DNA of 64,000 nucleotides from Pseudidiomarina insulisalsae. GTDB taxonomy: Bacteria; Pseudomonadota; Gammaproteobacteria; Enterobacterales; Alteromonadaceae. Both the position numbers and the translations under genes were made by a program. The stretch is from assembly GCF_003987065.1 (NCBI RefSeq), contig NZ_PIPY01000011.1, positions 1-64,000 of the forward strand. The letters are read 5' to 3'. Within the stretch, counting starts at the first letter, position 1. The number at the start of each line of letters is the position of its first letter. Shown one piece after another: positions 47,809 through 59,061 of the stretch. Under the pieces are notes generated by a model. The model was given only the letters and a program-made list of their open reading frames with translations. It was not told where the DNA came from and searched no databases.

Positions 47809-49416
47809 GTGACGGTATTAACCAGCTCGATTAATCCAAAAGACGAGACTTTTCTCGCCAATACCAAAGCTATGCAGGAGGTCGTTGACGACCTCTACAG
47901 CAAGGTTGAGACCATCAAACAAGGTGGCGGTCCGAAGTATCAGGAGCGTCATCTGGCGCGCGGTAAGTTACTGGCCCGCCAGCGTATTGAGAAGTTGCTC
48001 GACAGTGGCTCGCCGTTTCTTGAAGTCGGTCAGTTTGCAGCATGGGACTGTTACGAAGATGACGTACCTGCCGCCGGCGTAGTTGCTGGTATCGGCACCG
48101 TCGAAGGCGTGCAGTGTATGATCGTCGCCAACGACGCTACGGTGAAAGGTGGTACCTACTACCCTTTGACCGTGAAAAAGCATCTACGCGCGCAGGAAAT
48201 CGCCGAGCGCTGCCAACTGCCATGTATTTATCTGGTCGACTCGGGCGGCGCTTTTTTGCCACGCCAGGACGAAGTTTTTCCTGATCGCGACCACTTTGGC
48301 CGCATCTTCTACAATCAGGCCAATATGTCAGCTAAAGGCATCCCGCAAATTGCTGTGGTGATGGGCCTTTGTACCGCTGGCGGTGCTTACGTTCCGGCGA
48401 TGGCTGACGAAAGCATCATCGTCAAAGAGCAAGGTACTATTTTCCTTGCCGGCCCGCCGTTGGTGAAAGCTGCTACCGGCGAAGAAGTCTCGGCCGAAGA
48501 GCTTGGCGGTGCAGACGTGCATACCCGTGTCTCGGGCGTTGCCGACCATTATGCCATGAATGATGAGCATGCTCTGGCACTGGCGCGCCGCTCTGTCGCC
48601 CGGCTGAACTACCAGCCCGCGCAGCCGTTGCAACCGGCAGAGGTCAAACCGCCGCGTTATGACAGTAATGAGTTATATGGCATTGTCGGTACTGACCTGC
48701 GCAAACCTTATGATGTGCATGAAGTGATTGCCCGTATCGTCGATGACTCTGATTTTGATGAATTTAAACAGAATTACGGTACCACCCTGGTGACCGGCTT
48801 TGCCCGTATCCACGGTTACCCGGTGGGGATTGTCGCCAACAATGGTATTCTGTTCTCAGAGTCCGCGCAAAAAGGCGCGCACTTTATTGAGCTCTGTGCG
48901 CAGCGCAAAATTCCGCTGCTGTTCCTACAAAATATTACCGGCTTTATGGTGGGTAAAAAGTACGAAGCCGAAGGTATTGCCAAGCATGGCGCGAAAATGG
49001 TGACCGCGGTCAGTTGTGCGCAGGTACCGAAATTCACAGTGTTGATTGGCGGTAGCTATGGTGCCGGTAACTATGGCATGTGCGGTCGCGCGTACGATCC
49101 AACCTTAATGTTCATGTGGCCGAATGCCCGCATTTCTGTCATGGGTGGCGAGCAGGCTGCGGGAGTCATGGCGCAGGTAACCAAAGACAACCTCGCCCGC
49201 AAAGGCGAAACCATGTCGGCCGAAGAAGAGCGAAAACTGAAACAGCCGATCATTGAGCAATACGAAAAACAAGGGCACCCCTACTACGCCTCAGCACGGC
49301 TGTGGGACGATGGCATCATCGATCCGGCGCAGACCCGTACGGTACTGGGCCTGAGTCTGGCGGCTGCGAACAATGCCCCGATTGCCGAAACGAAATTCGG
49401 CGTATTCCGCATGTAA
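47809..49416 (+). CDS. liuB: Methylcrotonyl-CoA carboxylase, carboxyltransferase (beta) subunit
   Basis: Transfers CO2 from carboxybiotin to 3-methylcrotonyl-CoA; works with LiuD. The 535-residue protein is a complete crotonase-fold carboxyltransferase with the N-terminal acetyl-CoA region ([20 protein letters not shown], 20 residues shown) and the C-terminal region ([32 protein letters not shown]). The start is GTG at 47809 with ACAGGAG seven bases upstream. Flanked by ivd and liuC. Confidence 0.95.
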   Translation: MTVLTSSINPKDETFLANTKAMQEVVDDLYSKVETIKQGGGPKYQERHLARGKLLARQRIEKLLDSGSPFLEVGQFAAWDCYEDDVPAAGVVAGIGTVEGVQCMIVANDATVKGGTYYPLTVKKHLRAQEIAERCQLPCIYLVDSGGAFLPRQDEVFPDRDHFGRIFYNQANMSAKGIPQIAVVMGLCTAGGAYVPAMADESIIVKEQGTIFLAGPPLVKAATGEEVSAEELGGADVHTRVSGVADHYAMNDEHALALARRSVARLNYQPAQPLQPAEVKPPRYDSNELYGIVGTDLRKPYDVHEVIARIVDDSDFDEFKQNYGTTLVTGFARIHGYPVGIVANNGILFSESAQKGAHFIELCAQRKIPLLFLQNITGFMVGKKYEAEGIAKHGAKMVTAVSCAQVPKFTVLIGGSYGAGNYGMCGRAYDPTLMFMWPNARISVMGGEQAAGVMAQVTKDNLARKGETMSAEEERKLKQPIIEQYEKQGHPYYASARLWDDGIIDPAQTRTVLGLSLAAANNAPIAETKFGVFRM

Positions 49417-49428
49417 ACGGAGGATATT

Positions 49429-50217
49429 ATGGATTATCGCTATATTACACTCAGTCATGCGGACGGCGTTGCGACACTTACTCTCAACCGGCCTGACGTG
49501 CACAATGCCTTCGATGACGTGATGATCAATGAACTGATTGATGCGCTTAAGCGCGTTGATCAGGACAGCAACAGCCGCGTGCTGGTGCTACGCTCAAACG
49601 GTCGCAATTTTTCAGCTGGCGCTGATCTTAGCTGGATGCGCTCCATGGCGGATAAAAATTACGCCGAGAACCTGGCCGACGCCGGTGAGCTGGCACGCCT
49701 GATGGCCACGCTCGATGATTTATCCAAACCGACCATCGCGCTGGTACAGGGCGCCGCATTTGGCGGGGCGGTCGGACTGGCTGCCTGTGCCGATCTGGTT
49801 TTAGCAGAGCCGCGCAGCAGCTTTTGTCTGAGCGAAGTTAAAATTGGCCTGATTCCGGCCGTCATCAGCCCGTACGTCATGCGCGCCATCGGCACCCGAC
49901 AGTCACGTCGGTATATGCTCACCGCTGAACGTTTTAGCGCCGGGCAGGCACAGCAGATGGGTCTGGTGCACGAGGTGGTTGACGATCTGGACACCGCCCT
50001 GCCCGACTTTCTGGCGATTTTCATGGCGAACAGCCCTGCCGCTGTCAGCGCCTGTAAGCAGCTGATTGCTGACATCGATCAGCAGCCGATTGGTGAGCAA
50101 AGTCAGCAGCTGACCATTGAGCGTATTGCCAAAATTCGCGTTTCCGACGAAGGTCAGGAAGGTTTATCTGCGTTTCTTGAAAAACGCAGCCCGAAGTGGA
50201 AAAAGGATTCGCAATGA
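49429..50217 (+). CDS. liuC: Methylglutaconyl-CoA hydratase
   Basis: Enoyl-CoA hydratase-family enzyme that hydrates 3-methylglutaconyl-CoA to HMG-CoA. The 262-residue protein shows the crotonase signature (ALVQGAAFGGAVGLAACADL and SEVKIGLIPAVISPYV) and the oxyanion part NFSAGADLSWM. It may also stand in for the methacrylyl-CoA hydratase that is missing from the valine operon, but this is speculation. The ATGA overlap couples it to liuD. Confidence 0.92.
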   Translation: MDYRYITLSHADGVATLTLNRPDVHNAFDDVMINELIDALKRVDQDSNSRVLVLRSNGRNFSAGADLSWMRSMADKNYAENLADAGELARLMATLDDLSKPTIALVQGAAFGGAVGLAACADLVLAEPRSSFCLSEVKIGLIPAVISPYVMRAIGTRQSRRYMLTAERFSAGQAQQMGLVHEVVDDLDTALPDFLAIFMANSPAAVSACKQLIADIDQQPIGEQSQQLTIERIAKIRVSDEGQEGLSAFLEKRSPKWKKDSQ

Positions 50218-52178
50218 TTACTAAATTGCTAATTGCAAACCGCGGCGAGATCGCTTGTCGCATAATGCGTACCGCCCGTGCGATGGGGATTAGTACGGTC
50301 GCAGTCTATTCCGACGCGGACCGTCACGCCCAACACGTGCAACTGGCTGACGAGAGCATCCATATTGGTCCTTCAGCGAGTGCTGAAAGCTACCTGGTGA
50401 TTGACAAAATTATTGCCGCGGCAAAACAAACCGGCGCCGATGCGATTCACCCGGGCTACGGCTTTTTGTCGGAAAACGAGCAGTTTGCCGATGCCTGTGC
50501 CGACAACGGCCTTATTTTTGTCGGCCCGCCGACCAGCGCGATCGCTGCGATGGGCTCAAAAAGTGCCGCCAAGTCCATCATGAGTGAAGCCGATGTGCCT
50601 TTGGTGCCGGGCTATCATGGTAATGAACAGAGCGCTGAAAAACTGGCCGCAGAAGCCGACACCATTGGCTACCCGGTACTCCTGAAAGCTGCCTATGGTG
50701 GCGGCGGAAAAGGTATGCGCGTGGTCGAGTCGGCAAAACAGTTCAACGAGGCCCTGCAGTCGGCCAAGCGCGAGGCGAAAGCGGCGTTCGGCAACGACAA
50801 AATGCTGGTTGAAAAATACATTACCCGGCCCCGTCACGTTGAGATCCAGGTGTTCTGTGATGAGCATGGTAACGCTGTTTATCTGGCCGAGCGTGACTGC
50901 TCAGTGCAACGTCGCCATCAGAAAGTCATTGAAGAAGCCCCGGCACCGGCGTTAAGTGAGCGCACCCGGCAGGCGATGGGTGAAGCTGCAGTACGCGCGG
51001 CGCAGGCAATTGACTATGTCGGCGCTGGCACGGTGGAGTTTTTGCTCGATACCGATAACAGCTTTTATTTCATGGAAATGAACACCCGTCTGCAGGTCGA
51101 ACACCCGGTCACCGAAATGGTCACCGGACAAGATCTGGTGGAATGGCAGTTACGGGTTGCCAGTGGCGAAACACTCCCGCTGGCGCAAGACCAGATCAGT
51201 CTCAGTGGTCACGCGTTTGAAGCGCGTATTTACGCCGAAGATCCTGACAACGACTTTCTGCCCAGCACCGGCACCCTGCACCACCTGCGCACACCTGCCA
51301 GCTCGGCGGTCATTCGTATCGACAGCGGTGTGGTCGAAGGTGACGAAGTCAGTGCATTCTACGATCCGATGATCGCCAAACTGATTGTCTGGGGCGAAGA
51401 CCGTACCATCGCGCTACGGCGTTTGCTGCGCGCGCTTGACGACTATCGTATTGCCGGTGTGCGCACCAATATCGACTTTTTACGCGCCATCGGTCGTCAT
51501 CCCGACTTTCAGCGCGCTGAGCTGACCACCCGCTTTATTGAAACGCACCATGACGCGCTGTTCGTTGAGCAAGAGGCGCAGACAATTGAAGATTATGCGG
51601 TGATGGCGGCGCTGGCTGAAAATCTGATTGAGCAAGCGGCAGAACATGATGTGTGGCGCCATGCCCGCAATTTCCGTCTAAACCAGCCAGCGCAGTTTAG
51701 CCTGCAGCTACAACACGGCGACACTGACTATGTGGTCAACCTGAGCGCCAGCGGCAACGGCTGGAAGAGTTCGTTCAGTGACGCGATCTGGCAGGCCCAA
51801 CTGCAAGGTGATCAACTGCAGGTCAGCCGTGGCGAGCATCGCTTTAGTGTGTATGTCATGCACACCGAGCATGACATTACGGTGTTCTCACAGCAGCGCA
51901 GCGTGCGCTTCGCTCGTCATCTGGTGGCCGATACGCTGGCACAGGAAGGTCCGGCGGGCTCAATGACCGCGCCCATGAACGGCACCATTGTTGAAGTGCT
52001 GGTACAGCCGGGCGACCAGGTTGAAGCGGATCAAGCCGTGGTCATTATGGAAGCCATGAAAATGGAATACACCATTCGCGCGGCCTACGCCGGTGAGGTT
52101 GATCAGGTGTTTTATGCCGCGGGTGATCTGGTCAGCGACGGTGCAGAACTGATAAGCATTACAGCAGACGAGGCCTGA
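50214..52178 (+). CDS. liuD: Methylcrotonyl-CoA carboxylase, biotin-containing (alpha) subunit
   Basis: Biotin carboxylase plus biotin carrier of 654 residues. It has the biotin carboxylase N domain ([19 protein letters not shown]), the ATP-grasp region ([11 protein letters not shown]), [19 protein letters not shown], the Glu of [14 protein letters not shown], and the C-terminal biotinyl domain with the biotin Lys in [11 protein letters not shown] use ATG 50214, which overlaps the liuC stop and has AAGGA upstream, not the longer open frame inside liuC. A fused BT-like region lies between the two domains. Confidence 0.95.
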   Translation: MITKLLIANRGEIACRIMRTARAMGISTVAVYSDADRHAQHVQLADESIHIGPSASAESYLVIDKIIAAAKQTGADAIHPGYGFLSENEQFADACADNGLIFVGPPTSAIAAMGSKSAAKSIMSEADVPLVPGYHGNEQSAEKLAAEADTIGYPVLLKAAYGGGGKGMRVVESAKQFNEALQSAKREAKAAFGNDKMLVEKYITRPRHVEIQVFCDEHGNAVYLAERDCSVQRRHQKVIEEAPAPALSERTRQAMGEAAVRAAQAIDYVGAGTVEFLLDTDNSFYFMEMNTRLQVEHPVTEMVTGQDLVEWQLRVASGETLPLAQDQISLSGHAFEARIYAEDPDNDFLPSTGTLHHLRTPASSAVIRIDSGVVEGDEVSAFYDPMIAKLIVWGEDRTIALRRLLRALDDYRIAGVRTNIDFLRAIGRHPDFQRAELTTRFIETHHDALFVEQEAQTIEDYAVMAALAENLIEQAAEHDVWRHARNFRLNQPAQFSLQLQHGDTDYVVNLSASGNGWKSSFSDAIWQAQLQGDQLQVSRGEHRFSVYVMHTEHDITVFSQQRSVRFARHLVADTLAQEGPAGSMTAPMNGTIVEVLVQPGDQVEADQAVVIMEAMKMEYTIRAAYAGEVDQVFYAAGDLVSDGAELISITADEA

Positions 52179-52180
52179 CT

Positions 52181-53083
52181 ATGACAGCAACACCGATCAA
52201 ATTGGTTGAGGTAGGTCCGCGCGACGGTCTGCAAAACGAACAGGCGGTCACCACTGCGGATAAAATTCAGCTGGTCAATGACCTGACCGCCGCCGGTGTC
52301 AGCTACATTGAAACCGGCTCCTTTGTCAGTCCGAAATGGGTGCCGCAAATGGCCGACAGTGCCGACGTATTTGCCGGCATCCAGCGTAAAAGCGGTGTGA
52401 CCTACGCCGCATTAACGCCGAACCTTAAAGGTTTCGAAGCAGCGCTGGCCGCCAGCGCCGATGAGGTGGCAATTTTCGGTGCCGCCTCAGAAGGTTTCAG
52501 CCAGAAGAACATTAATTGCTCCATTGCCGAGAGTCTCGAGCGTTTCGCCCCGGTGGTAGAGGCGGCGCGCGCCGCCGACATTCGCGTACGTGGTTATGTC
52601 AGCTGTGTCTTAGGCTGTCCCTACGATGGTGAAATTGCCCCTGAACAGGTGGCCTGGGTGGCAGAAAAACTGCATCAGATGGGCTGCTATGAGGTTTCCT
52701 TAGGCGACACTATCGGCGTCGGTACACCGGTGAAAGCGCAGCAAATGCTGGCCGCCGTCGCAGCAAAAGTGCCGATGGAGCAGCTTGCCCTGCACTTTCA
52801 CAATACCTATGGTCAGGCATTAGCCAATATCGCCAGTTGTCTGCCAATGGGGGTACGTACCATCGACAGTGCCGTGGCCGGACTCGGCGGCTGCCCCTAT
52901 GCGAGAGGCGCCAGCGGCAATGTGGCCAGCGAAGACGTCGTCTATATGTTGCAAGGCATGGACTACACTACCGGTATTGATCTGGCGGCACTCATTCGCG
53001 CCGGTCAGCGCATCTGTTCCGCCTTAGGACAACAGCCACGTTCCAATGTCGCCATTGCTGAACTGGCCAAACAAGCGAGTTAA
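52181..53083 (+). CDS. liuE: Hydroxymethylglutaryl-CoA lyase
   Basis: Cleaves HMG-CoA to acetyl-CoA and acetoacetate. The 300-residue TIM-barrel protein has the metal-binding GPRDGLQNE start and [16 protein letters not shown], with the catalytic Cys in [14 protein letters not shown]. Two bases separate it from liuD. Acetoacetate is then activated by the next enzyme. Confidence 0.95.
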   Translation: MTATPIKLVEVGPRDGLQNEQAVTTADKIQLVNDLTAAGVSYIETGSFVSPKWVPQMADSADVFAGIQRKSGVTYAALTPNLKGFEAALAASADEVAIFGAASEGFSQKNINCSIAESLERFAPVVEAARAADIRVRGYVSCVLGCPYDGEIAPEQVAWVAEKLHQMGCYEVSLGDTIGVGTPVKAQQMLAAVAAKVPMEQLALHFHNTYGQALANIASCLPMGVRTIDSAVAGLGGCPYARGASGNVASEDVVYMLQGMDYTTGIDLAALIRAGQRICSALGQQPRSNVAIAELAKQAS

Positions 53084-53097
53084 CTGGGAGCCCGAAA

Positions 53098-55047
53098 ATG
53101 ACAACGAAAATGCTGTGGCAACCGAACGCCGATATCATCGCCAACGCGCGTATCACCCATTTCATGCAACGCGTCAATCAGGACTTTGAACTGGCGCTGG
53201 CGAATTATCACGATCTGCACCAGTGGTCTGTTGAACACAGTGCCGATTTCTGGCGCTACGCCTGGGACTACCTTGAGGTGATCGGCGATGCTGGCGAGCG
53301 CACTGTCGAGGACCCACACAAGTTACCGGGCGCCCGTTGGTTTCCCGACGCGCGGCTGAACTTTGCCGAGAACCTGATGCGTCATCAGGATCATCGTGCG
53401 GCACTGGTATTTCGCGGTGAGAACGGCACCCGCAAAGAGATCAGTTACCATGAACTGCACCGCCAGGTTGCCCTGGTCGCGCAGCACCTGAAAGAACTCG
53501 GCATCACCAAAGGCGACCGCGTCGCGGCGATGATGCCAAACTGTTGCGAGACCATTGTCGCGATGCTCGCGACCGCCAGTTTAGGCGCTATCTGGTCCTC
53601 CTGTTCGCCGGACTTTGGCGTGCAAGGCGTACTGGACCGTTTCGGCCAGATCGAACCGAAGCTGCTGGTCACCGTAGATGGGTACTTCTATAACGGTAAA
53701 ACGCTGGATATCAAAGAAAAAACCGACGCCATTCGTGCCGAGCTACCGACGCTTGAACATACCTTGTATGTTGACTTCGCGAACTTAACACCGGCGTTAC
53801 CAGAGCGCAGTGCCTGGTGGCATGACGTCATTGCCGACAGCAAGGACACGCCAGCGCTTAACTTTGTCGCTACTGACTTCAATGATCCGCTGTACATTAT
53901 GTTCAGTTCCGGCACCACAGGCGTACCCAAATGCATCGTCCATGGCGCCGGTGGTACCCTGCTGCAACATCTGAAAGAGCATGCCCTGCATACCGACTTG
54001 CAGCGCGACGATGTGTTTTTCTACTTTACGACCTGTGGCTGGATGATGTGGAACTGGCTGGTCTCCGGCCTGGCACAAGGTGCAACCTTAGTCCTGTTTG
54101 ACGGTTCGCCGTTTTACCCGGCGCCGGAGATTCTCTGGGATATTGCCGATGAAGAAGGCATCAGTGTATTCGGAACCAGCGCGAAATACCTCTCGGCGCT
54201 GGAAAAAGCCGAAGCAAAACCGCGTGAAAGCCATGATCTTGAAGATTTACGTGCCATTCTGACCACAGGTTCGGTACTGGCACCGGAAAGCTTTGACTAT
54301 GTCTACCGCGACATTAAAGAAGATCTTTGTCTCTCTTCCATCTCCGGTGGTACCGATATTATTTCCTGCTTTGCGCTGGGTTGTCCTGTTTTACCTGTGT
54401 ACCGGGGCGAACTGCAGTGCCGCGGCCTGGGTCTTGATGTACAGATCTTCAACGAGCAAGGTGAGCCGGTACGCAATGAAAAAGGTGAACTGGTATGCCG
54501 CAACAGCTTTCCATGCATGCCTATCGGCTTTTGGAATGACGCTGACGGGCAACGTTACTTCAACGCCTACTTCGATCGTTTCGAGAACACCTGGGCCCAT
54601 GGTGACTACGCTGAGCTGACCGATCATGACGGCGTGATTATCTATGGTCGCTCTGACGCTGTGCTGAATCCCGGTGGCGTGCGCATTGGTACCGCCGAAA
54701 TTTACCGTCAGGTCGAAAAGGTCGACGCAGTACTTGAAAGTATCGCGGTTGGCCAACGCTGGCAGGACGATGAACGCGTGGTGTTGTTTGTCAGGCTACG
54801 CCCGGGGGTTGAGCTGGATGACGAGCTGCAGCAGCAGATCCGCAAAACCATCCGCGCCAATGCTACGCCGCGCCACGTGCCTGCGGTGATAGCTCAGGTC
54901 AAAGACATTCCGCGTACCATTAGCGGAAAAATCGTCGAGCTTGCAGTGCGGCAGGTGATCCATGGCGAGCAGGTAAAAAATACCGACGCCCTGGCAAACC
55001 CTGAAGCCTTAGCAGAGTTTGCCGATCGCCCTGAGCTGCAGAATTAA
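53098..55047 (+). CDS. aacS: Acetoacetyl-CoA synthetase
   Basis: ANL-superfamily acyl-CoA synthetase of 649 residues that activates acetoacetate with ATP and CoA. The P-loop YIMFSSGTTGVPKCIVHGAG, the acetyl-CoA-synthetase-like N-terminal cap (WRYAWDYLEVIGD) and the C-terminal catalytic Lys in RTISGKIVE are seen. With atoB it feeds leucine carbon into acetyl-CoA, in place of a succinyl-CoA transferase. It is 14 bases after liuE. Confidence 0.93.
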   Translation: MTTKMLWQPNADIIANARITHFMQRVNQDFELALANYHDLHQWSVEHSADFWRYAWDYLEVIGDAGERTVEDPHKLPGARWFPDARLNFAENLMRHQDHRAALVFRGENGTRKEISYHELHRQVALVAQHLKELGITKGDRVAAMMPNCCETIVAMLATASLGAIWSSCSPDFGVQGVLDRFGQIEPKLLVTVDGYFYNGKTLDIKEKTDAIRAELPTLEHTLYVDFANLTPALPERSAWWHDVIADSKDTPALNFVATDFNDPLYIMFSSGTTGVPKCIVHGAGGTLLQHLKEHALHTDLQRDDVFFYFTTCGWMMWNWLVSGLAQGATLVLFDGSPFYPAPEILWDIADEEGISVFGTSAKYLSALEKAEAKPRESHDLEDLRAILTTGSVLAPESFDYVYRDIKEDLCLSSISGGTDIISCFALGCPVLPVYRGELQCRGLGLDVQIFNEQGEPVRNEKGELVCRNSFPCMPIGFWNDADGQRYFNAYFDRFENTWAHGDYAELTDHDGVIIYGRSDAVLNPGGVRIGTAEIYRQVEKVDAVLESIAVGQRWQDDERVVLFVRLRPGVELDDELQQQIRKTIRANATPRHVPAVIAQVKDIPRTISGKIVELAVRQVIHGEQVKNTDALANPEALAEFADRPELQN

Positions 55048-55058
55048 GAGACCTGGCA

Positions 55059-57266
55059 ATGCAACGGCGCTGGCAACTGGTTCGCAACCTTCTTCTGATC
55101 ACCGCAGTGGGCGTGTTACTGACAATTATTTCGACGCGCTTTATTCTGCACTCAGAAGAGCAAACCATCCGCCAGCGCCTGGCTATGGACACTCAACAAC
55201 TTGAGCATCAGTTTCGACAACGGATGCTCAGTTACGCCTTTGTTACTGAACTGACCGCCCGCAACGTTGAACGTGACGCTGACAACGCGCTGGCGAATCT
55301 TGCGGACGAAGCCAGGGCGTTATTTCTTTACTACCCGTCAATTGAGCGGGTACTGGTATTGGATGAGAATTTTCAGCTGCAATTTCAGCGCTTCAGTTCA
55401 CGCGCTGAGTTGCTTGATGCGACCTCATTTATCGACACGCCCATAGCACCCCTACTGAGCGAGGCTGGTGACGCTCCGCACGCCCTTAGCGCTCCGGCAG
55501 CCGCGCTGTCAAATTCAAACTCAGACGTGGTGATTGCCAAGTCATTTGCCACTGCTGAGCAGCGTCATTACCTGCTTTTAGTCATCGATGTACATCATCT
55601 GTTTGACTCGGTGGTACGTAGTGAAATCACTGAAGGTTACCAGGTTGCCATACGACTCGATGAACAAACCATCTACCGCTTCGCTGGCAATGATGCCTTA
55701 CGTGACGACTGGAGTAGCGAGGTACCGTTAAAGTTTGCCTCCAATCTTTGGTATCTGGAGCTTTGGCCGACCCAAGAGCGCCTCGACGCCATGTATTCCG
55801 TCAGTGCCGAGCTGGTATTTTTTGGCGGACTGGCACTGACCATGGGTGGCCTGCTGTTGGGCTGGCGCTCGCATCGCTTACGTGACCTGCTACAACAACG
55901 CCTGAGCCAGGTGAAACGCGCGGGTGCCGAGCTGCAAAAACTGCATGCCACCGAGGCTAAACTGCTGTTTCTGTCTGATCATGACGCGCTGACCGAACTT
56001 GCGAACCGCAATGGGCTGGAACATTATCTGAACGAGCAGTTGCCGCTGGCACAAGAACAACACAGTAAATTGGCGCTGCTAACCATCAGTATTGATTCAT
56101 TTCGCGAGCTGAATCATGCCTTGGGTCACCCTTTTGGTGATGAAATAGTGAAACGTATTGCCCTGCGCATTAATAAGGCATTGCCACAAGATGCCTACCT
56201 GGCGCGCTCGGGCATCGACACTTTTATCGCGCTGGTGCAGGTCACTGATCCTGGCAATGATCCTGAGCGATTGGCCGTCGCGATTCGGGAAGCTATCAGT
56301 CCGCAGCTATTTATCGAGCAACACGAAATCTACTGCTCCGTTTCTATTGGCATCGCCCTTGCGAAGGATGCCAACTACGAGCAGGAGCAGCTGCTGCATC
56401 ATGCCGACACAGCGCTTTACTGGGCCAAGCAGCAGGGCTTTTTTGGCATCGCCACCTATCATCCCGACCAGCAGCTGGCACTGAAACAGCGACGAGAACG
56501 CTTGCATGAACTGCGCCTGGCGCTGGAAAAACAACAGATTGAACTGCATTATCAGCCGATTATTCACCTGCGCGAGCATCGCGCCTATGGCGTCGAGGGA
56601 CTGCTGCGCTGGCGTACCAGCGATCAAAGAACCTTAGCCCCGGCGCAATTTCTAAATTTAATGGAGCAGACCGGCCTGGTCTTTTCAGTGACCGAATTTA
56701 TAATCAAGTCAGCCTGTCAGCAGCTCCGGCACTGGCATAAGCAACTGCAACGCCCATTACTGATGAGCCTTAATTTCTCGCTGCGACAACTGACCATGCC
56801 GGAATTAAGTGAACTGATTCACCAGCATCTACGACGCGCGCAATTACAGCCGGAACATTTGCAGATAGAAATCGAAGAGAGCGTTTATCTGCAGCTATGC
56901 CAGAGCCACCATAGTACCGTAGAAAAATTGAAAAAATCCGGTGTACGCATTTGTGTAACGCTAAGCGGCGTATCAAACTGTCTGTTAAAAGCGATGCAAC
57001 AGTGTCCGCCCCACTGTTTTAAAATATCACCGGAACTTGTGGCGGATATGCCAAGCCAGGCAATCCCCACAGAATTAGTTGAAAGCATCATCCGACTTGC
57101 GCAGAATTCGCATAGTCAGGTGATCGCAGTAGCCGTTGAACATCAACAGCAAATTGATTTTCTATTACAACGAGATTGTGTTTTAGCGCAGGGGAATTAT
57201 TTTGCCTCTGCATTACCTGCAGAACAATTAGGTGAGCGACTAACAGCGACCTTAGCAGGTCACTAG
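55059..57266 (+). CDS. Membrane protein with degenerate GGDEF and EAL domains
   Basis: A 735-residue protein with a membrane segment at about 9-30, a periplasmic region (about 35-245), a second membrane segment (about 249-270), a GGDEF-like domain (about 308-455) and an EAL-like domain (about 480-725). The GGDEF box reads SGIDTF (384-389). The EAL box reads EGL (513-515), keeping Glu513. The metal-binding DDFGTG is replaced by TLSGVS (634-639), and AEGVE reads AVAVE. Both activities are probably lost, so it may act as a c-di-GMP sensor or another scaffold. It starts 11 bases after aacS, within the leu operon. Confidence 0.85.
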   Translation: MQRRWQLVRNLLLITAVGVLLTIISTRFILHSEEQTIRQRLAMDTQQLEHQFRQRMLSYAFVTELTARNVERDADNALANLADEARALFLYYPSIERVLVLDENFQLQFQRFSSRAELLDATSFIDTPIAPLLSEAGDAPHALSAPAAALSNSNSDVVIAKSFATAEQRHYLLLVIDVHHLFDSVVRSEITEGYQVAIRLDEQTIYRFAGNDALRDDWSSEVPLKFASNLWYLELWPTQERLDAMYSVSAELVFFGGLALTMGGLLLGWRSHRLRDLLQQRLSQVKRAGAELQKLHATEAKLLFLSDHDALTELANRNGLEHYLNEQLPLAQEQHSKLALLTISIDSFRELNHALGHPFGDEIVKRIALRINKALPQDAYLARSGIDTFIALVQVTDPGNDPERLAVAIREAISPQLFIEQHEIYCSVSIGIALAKDANYEQEQLLHHADTALYWAKQQGFFGIATYHPDQQLALKQRRERLHELRLALEKQQIELHYQPIIHLREHRAYGVEGLLRWRTSDQRTLAPAQFLNLMEQTGLVFSVTEFIIKSACQQLRHWHKQLQRPLLMSLNFSLRQLTMPELSELIHQHLRRAQLQPEHLQIEIEESVYLQLCQSHHSTVEKLKKSGVRICVTLSGVSNCLLKAMQQCPPHCFKISPELVADMPSQAIPTELVESIIRLAQNSHSQVIAVAVEHQQQIDFLLQRDCVLAQGNYFASALPAEQLGERLTATLAGH

Positions 57267-57298
57267 TTACTCGCTTACAGCAAAAACAGGAGTCCACT

Positions 57299-58942
57299 AT
57301 GCAACGCGAAAGTATGGAATTTGATGTGGTGATCGTCGGCGCCGGTCCGGCCGGACTGGCCACCGCCATTCGCCTGGCGCAACTCGCGCAGGAGCAGGAA
57401 CAGGAGCGCATGATCTGCGTGGTCGAAAAAGGCTCTGAGGTCGGTGCCCATATTCTTTCCGGCGCAGTGTTTGAGACTCGCGCACTGGATGAACTCTTCC
57501 CTGACTGGAAAGATAAAGGCGCGCCGCTGAATACGCCGGTAACCGAAGATCATATCTTTTATTTCAAAGACGCTGACTCGGCCCGTCGTCTGCCCAACTT
57601 CATGGTACCGAAAACGTTTCACAATGAAGGCAACTACATCACCAGCATGGGCAACCTTTGTCGCTGGTTAGCTGAACAGGCAGAAGCGCTGGGCGTTGAG
57701 ATTTTCCCGGGTTTCCCTGCTGCCGATGTCATCATTGAAGACGGCCGGGTTGCCGGCGTTATTACCGGCGATATGGGTGTCAGTGCTGACGGTGAAAAGA
57801 AAGACAGCTTCGAACCGGGCATGGAATTACGCGCCACCTACACGGTTTTCGCCGAGGGCTCCCGTGGTCATTTAGGCAAGCGTCTGCAAGCTGAATTTGA
57901 CCTCGCTGAATCGAGCTCACCGCAGCATTATGCGATTGGTTTTAAAGAGATCTGGGACGTCCCCGCCGAGCAACATCAACCAGGATTGGTCGTTCACAGC
58001 ACTGGTTGGCCATTAAATGACAACGCTACCGGTGGCGGTTATCTGTACCATGCTGAAGACGGTCAGGTCTATTTGGGCTTAATTGTCGATCTGAACTATG
58101 CCAACCCCTACCTGAATCCATTTCAGGAATTCCAGCGCTTTAAAACGCATCCGGAGATTGCCAAAGTACTGGAAAACGGCAAACGTATTACCTATGGTGC
58201 CCGCGCAATTACCAAAGGTGGCTTTTACTCGCTGCCGAAAATGACCATGCCCGGCGGTATTCTGGTTGGCTGTAACGCCGGTACGCTGAATTTTGCCAAG
58301 ATTAAGGGTAATCACGCGGCAATGAAGTCGGGAATGCTGGCCGCTGAAACAATATTTGAAGCGCTGAATACCGAGCAGCCGGCTGCTGAACTTAGCGATT
58401 TTTCTGAGAAGTTCAAAGCTTCCTGGCTCTACGACGAGCTTTATCGTTCACGCAACTTTGGACCCGTGATTCACAAATTCGGTACCTGGGTGGGCGGCGC
58501 CTATAACACCATCGACCAGAATTGGTTCGGCGGTAAACTGCCGTTTACCTTTAAGGATGAAACTGCCGATTACGCCTGCACTGGCAAGGCCGTTCACTAT
58601 GAGCCCATTGATTATCCGAAGCCTGATAATAAATTAACGTTTGATCGTCTGTCTTCAGTGTATATCTCCAATACCAACCATGAAGAAGATCAGCCGTGTC
58701 ACCTGAAGCTGAAAGATCCTGAAATTCCGCTAACCGTCAACATGCCTGAATATGCCGAGCCAGCGCAACGTTACTGCCCTGCCGGGGTTTATGAAGTGGT
58801 TGAGGAAGATGGTGAAGCAGTATTTAAAATTAACGCGCAAAACTGTATTCATTGTAAAACCTGCGATATTAAAGATCCGAGCCAGAATATTACCTGGGTA
58901 ACTCCAGAAGGTGCTGGTGGTCCGAATTATCCAAATATGTAA
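57299..58942 (+). CDS. Electron transfer flavoprotein-ubiquinone oxidoreductase
   Basis: Inner-membrane flavoprotein of 547 residues that passes electrons from ETF to ubiquinone. The N-terminal FAD motif DVVIVGAGPAGLATAIRLAQ and a C-terminal 4Fe-4S cluster with Cys in RYCPAGVYEV and NCIHCKTCDIKDPSQNI are visible; the C-terminus PEGAGGPNYPNM is family-typical. It serves ivd and the isobutyryl-CoA dehydrogenase, explaining its place at the end of the liu operon. The ETF subunits are not in this window. Confidence 0.95.
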   Translation: MQRESMEFDVVIVGAGPAGLATAIRLAQLAQEQEQERMICVVEKGSEVGAHILSGAVFETRALDELFPDWKDKGAPLNTPVTEDHIFYFKDADSARRLPNFMVPKTFHNEGNYITSMGNLCRWLAEQAEALGVEIFPGFPAADVIIEDGRVAGVITGDMGVSADGEKKDSFEPGMELRATYTVFAEGSRGHLGKRLQAEFDLAESSSPQHYAIGFKEIWDVPAEQHQPGLVVHSTGWPLNDNATGGGYLYHAEDGQVYLGLIVDLNYANPYLNPFQEFQRFKTHPEIAKVLENGKRITYGARAITKGGFYSLPKMTMPGGILVGCNAGTLNFAKIKGNHAAMKSGMLAAETIFEALNTEQPAAELSDFSEKFKASWLYDELYRSRNFGPVIHKFGTWVGGAYNTIDQNWFGGKLPFTFKDETADYACTGKAVHYEPIDYPKPDNKLTFDRLSSVYISNTNHEEDQPCHLKLKDPEIPLTVNMPEYAEPAQRYCPAGVYEVVEEDGEAVFKINAQNCIHCKTCDIKDPSQNITWVTPEGAGGPNYPNM

Positions 58943-58977
58943 AGTCGTTTTAATTCACTAAGAATTAAATGTAAGAT

Positions 58978-59020
58978 AAAGCCGACGACAAAATAAGATT
59001 GTCGTCGGCTTTTATTTTTT
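58978..59020 (+). terminator. Terminator after the ETF-QO gene
   Basis: A 13-bp perfect stem (58978-58990 with 59000-59012) with a nine-base loop is followed by a T-rich tract to 59020. It lies about 35 bases after the stop and ends the liu operon transcript. Confidence 0.9.
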
Positions 59021-59061
59021 ATTTAATGCAATTCCGACCATAACCTTGGAAAAATACGACG

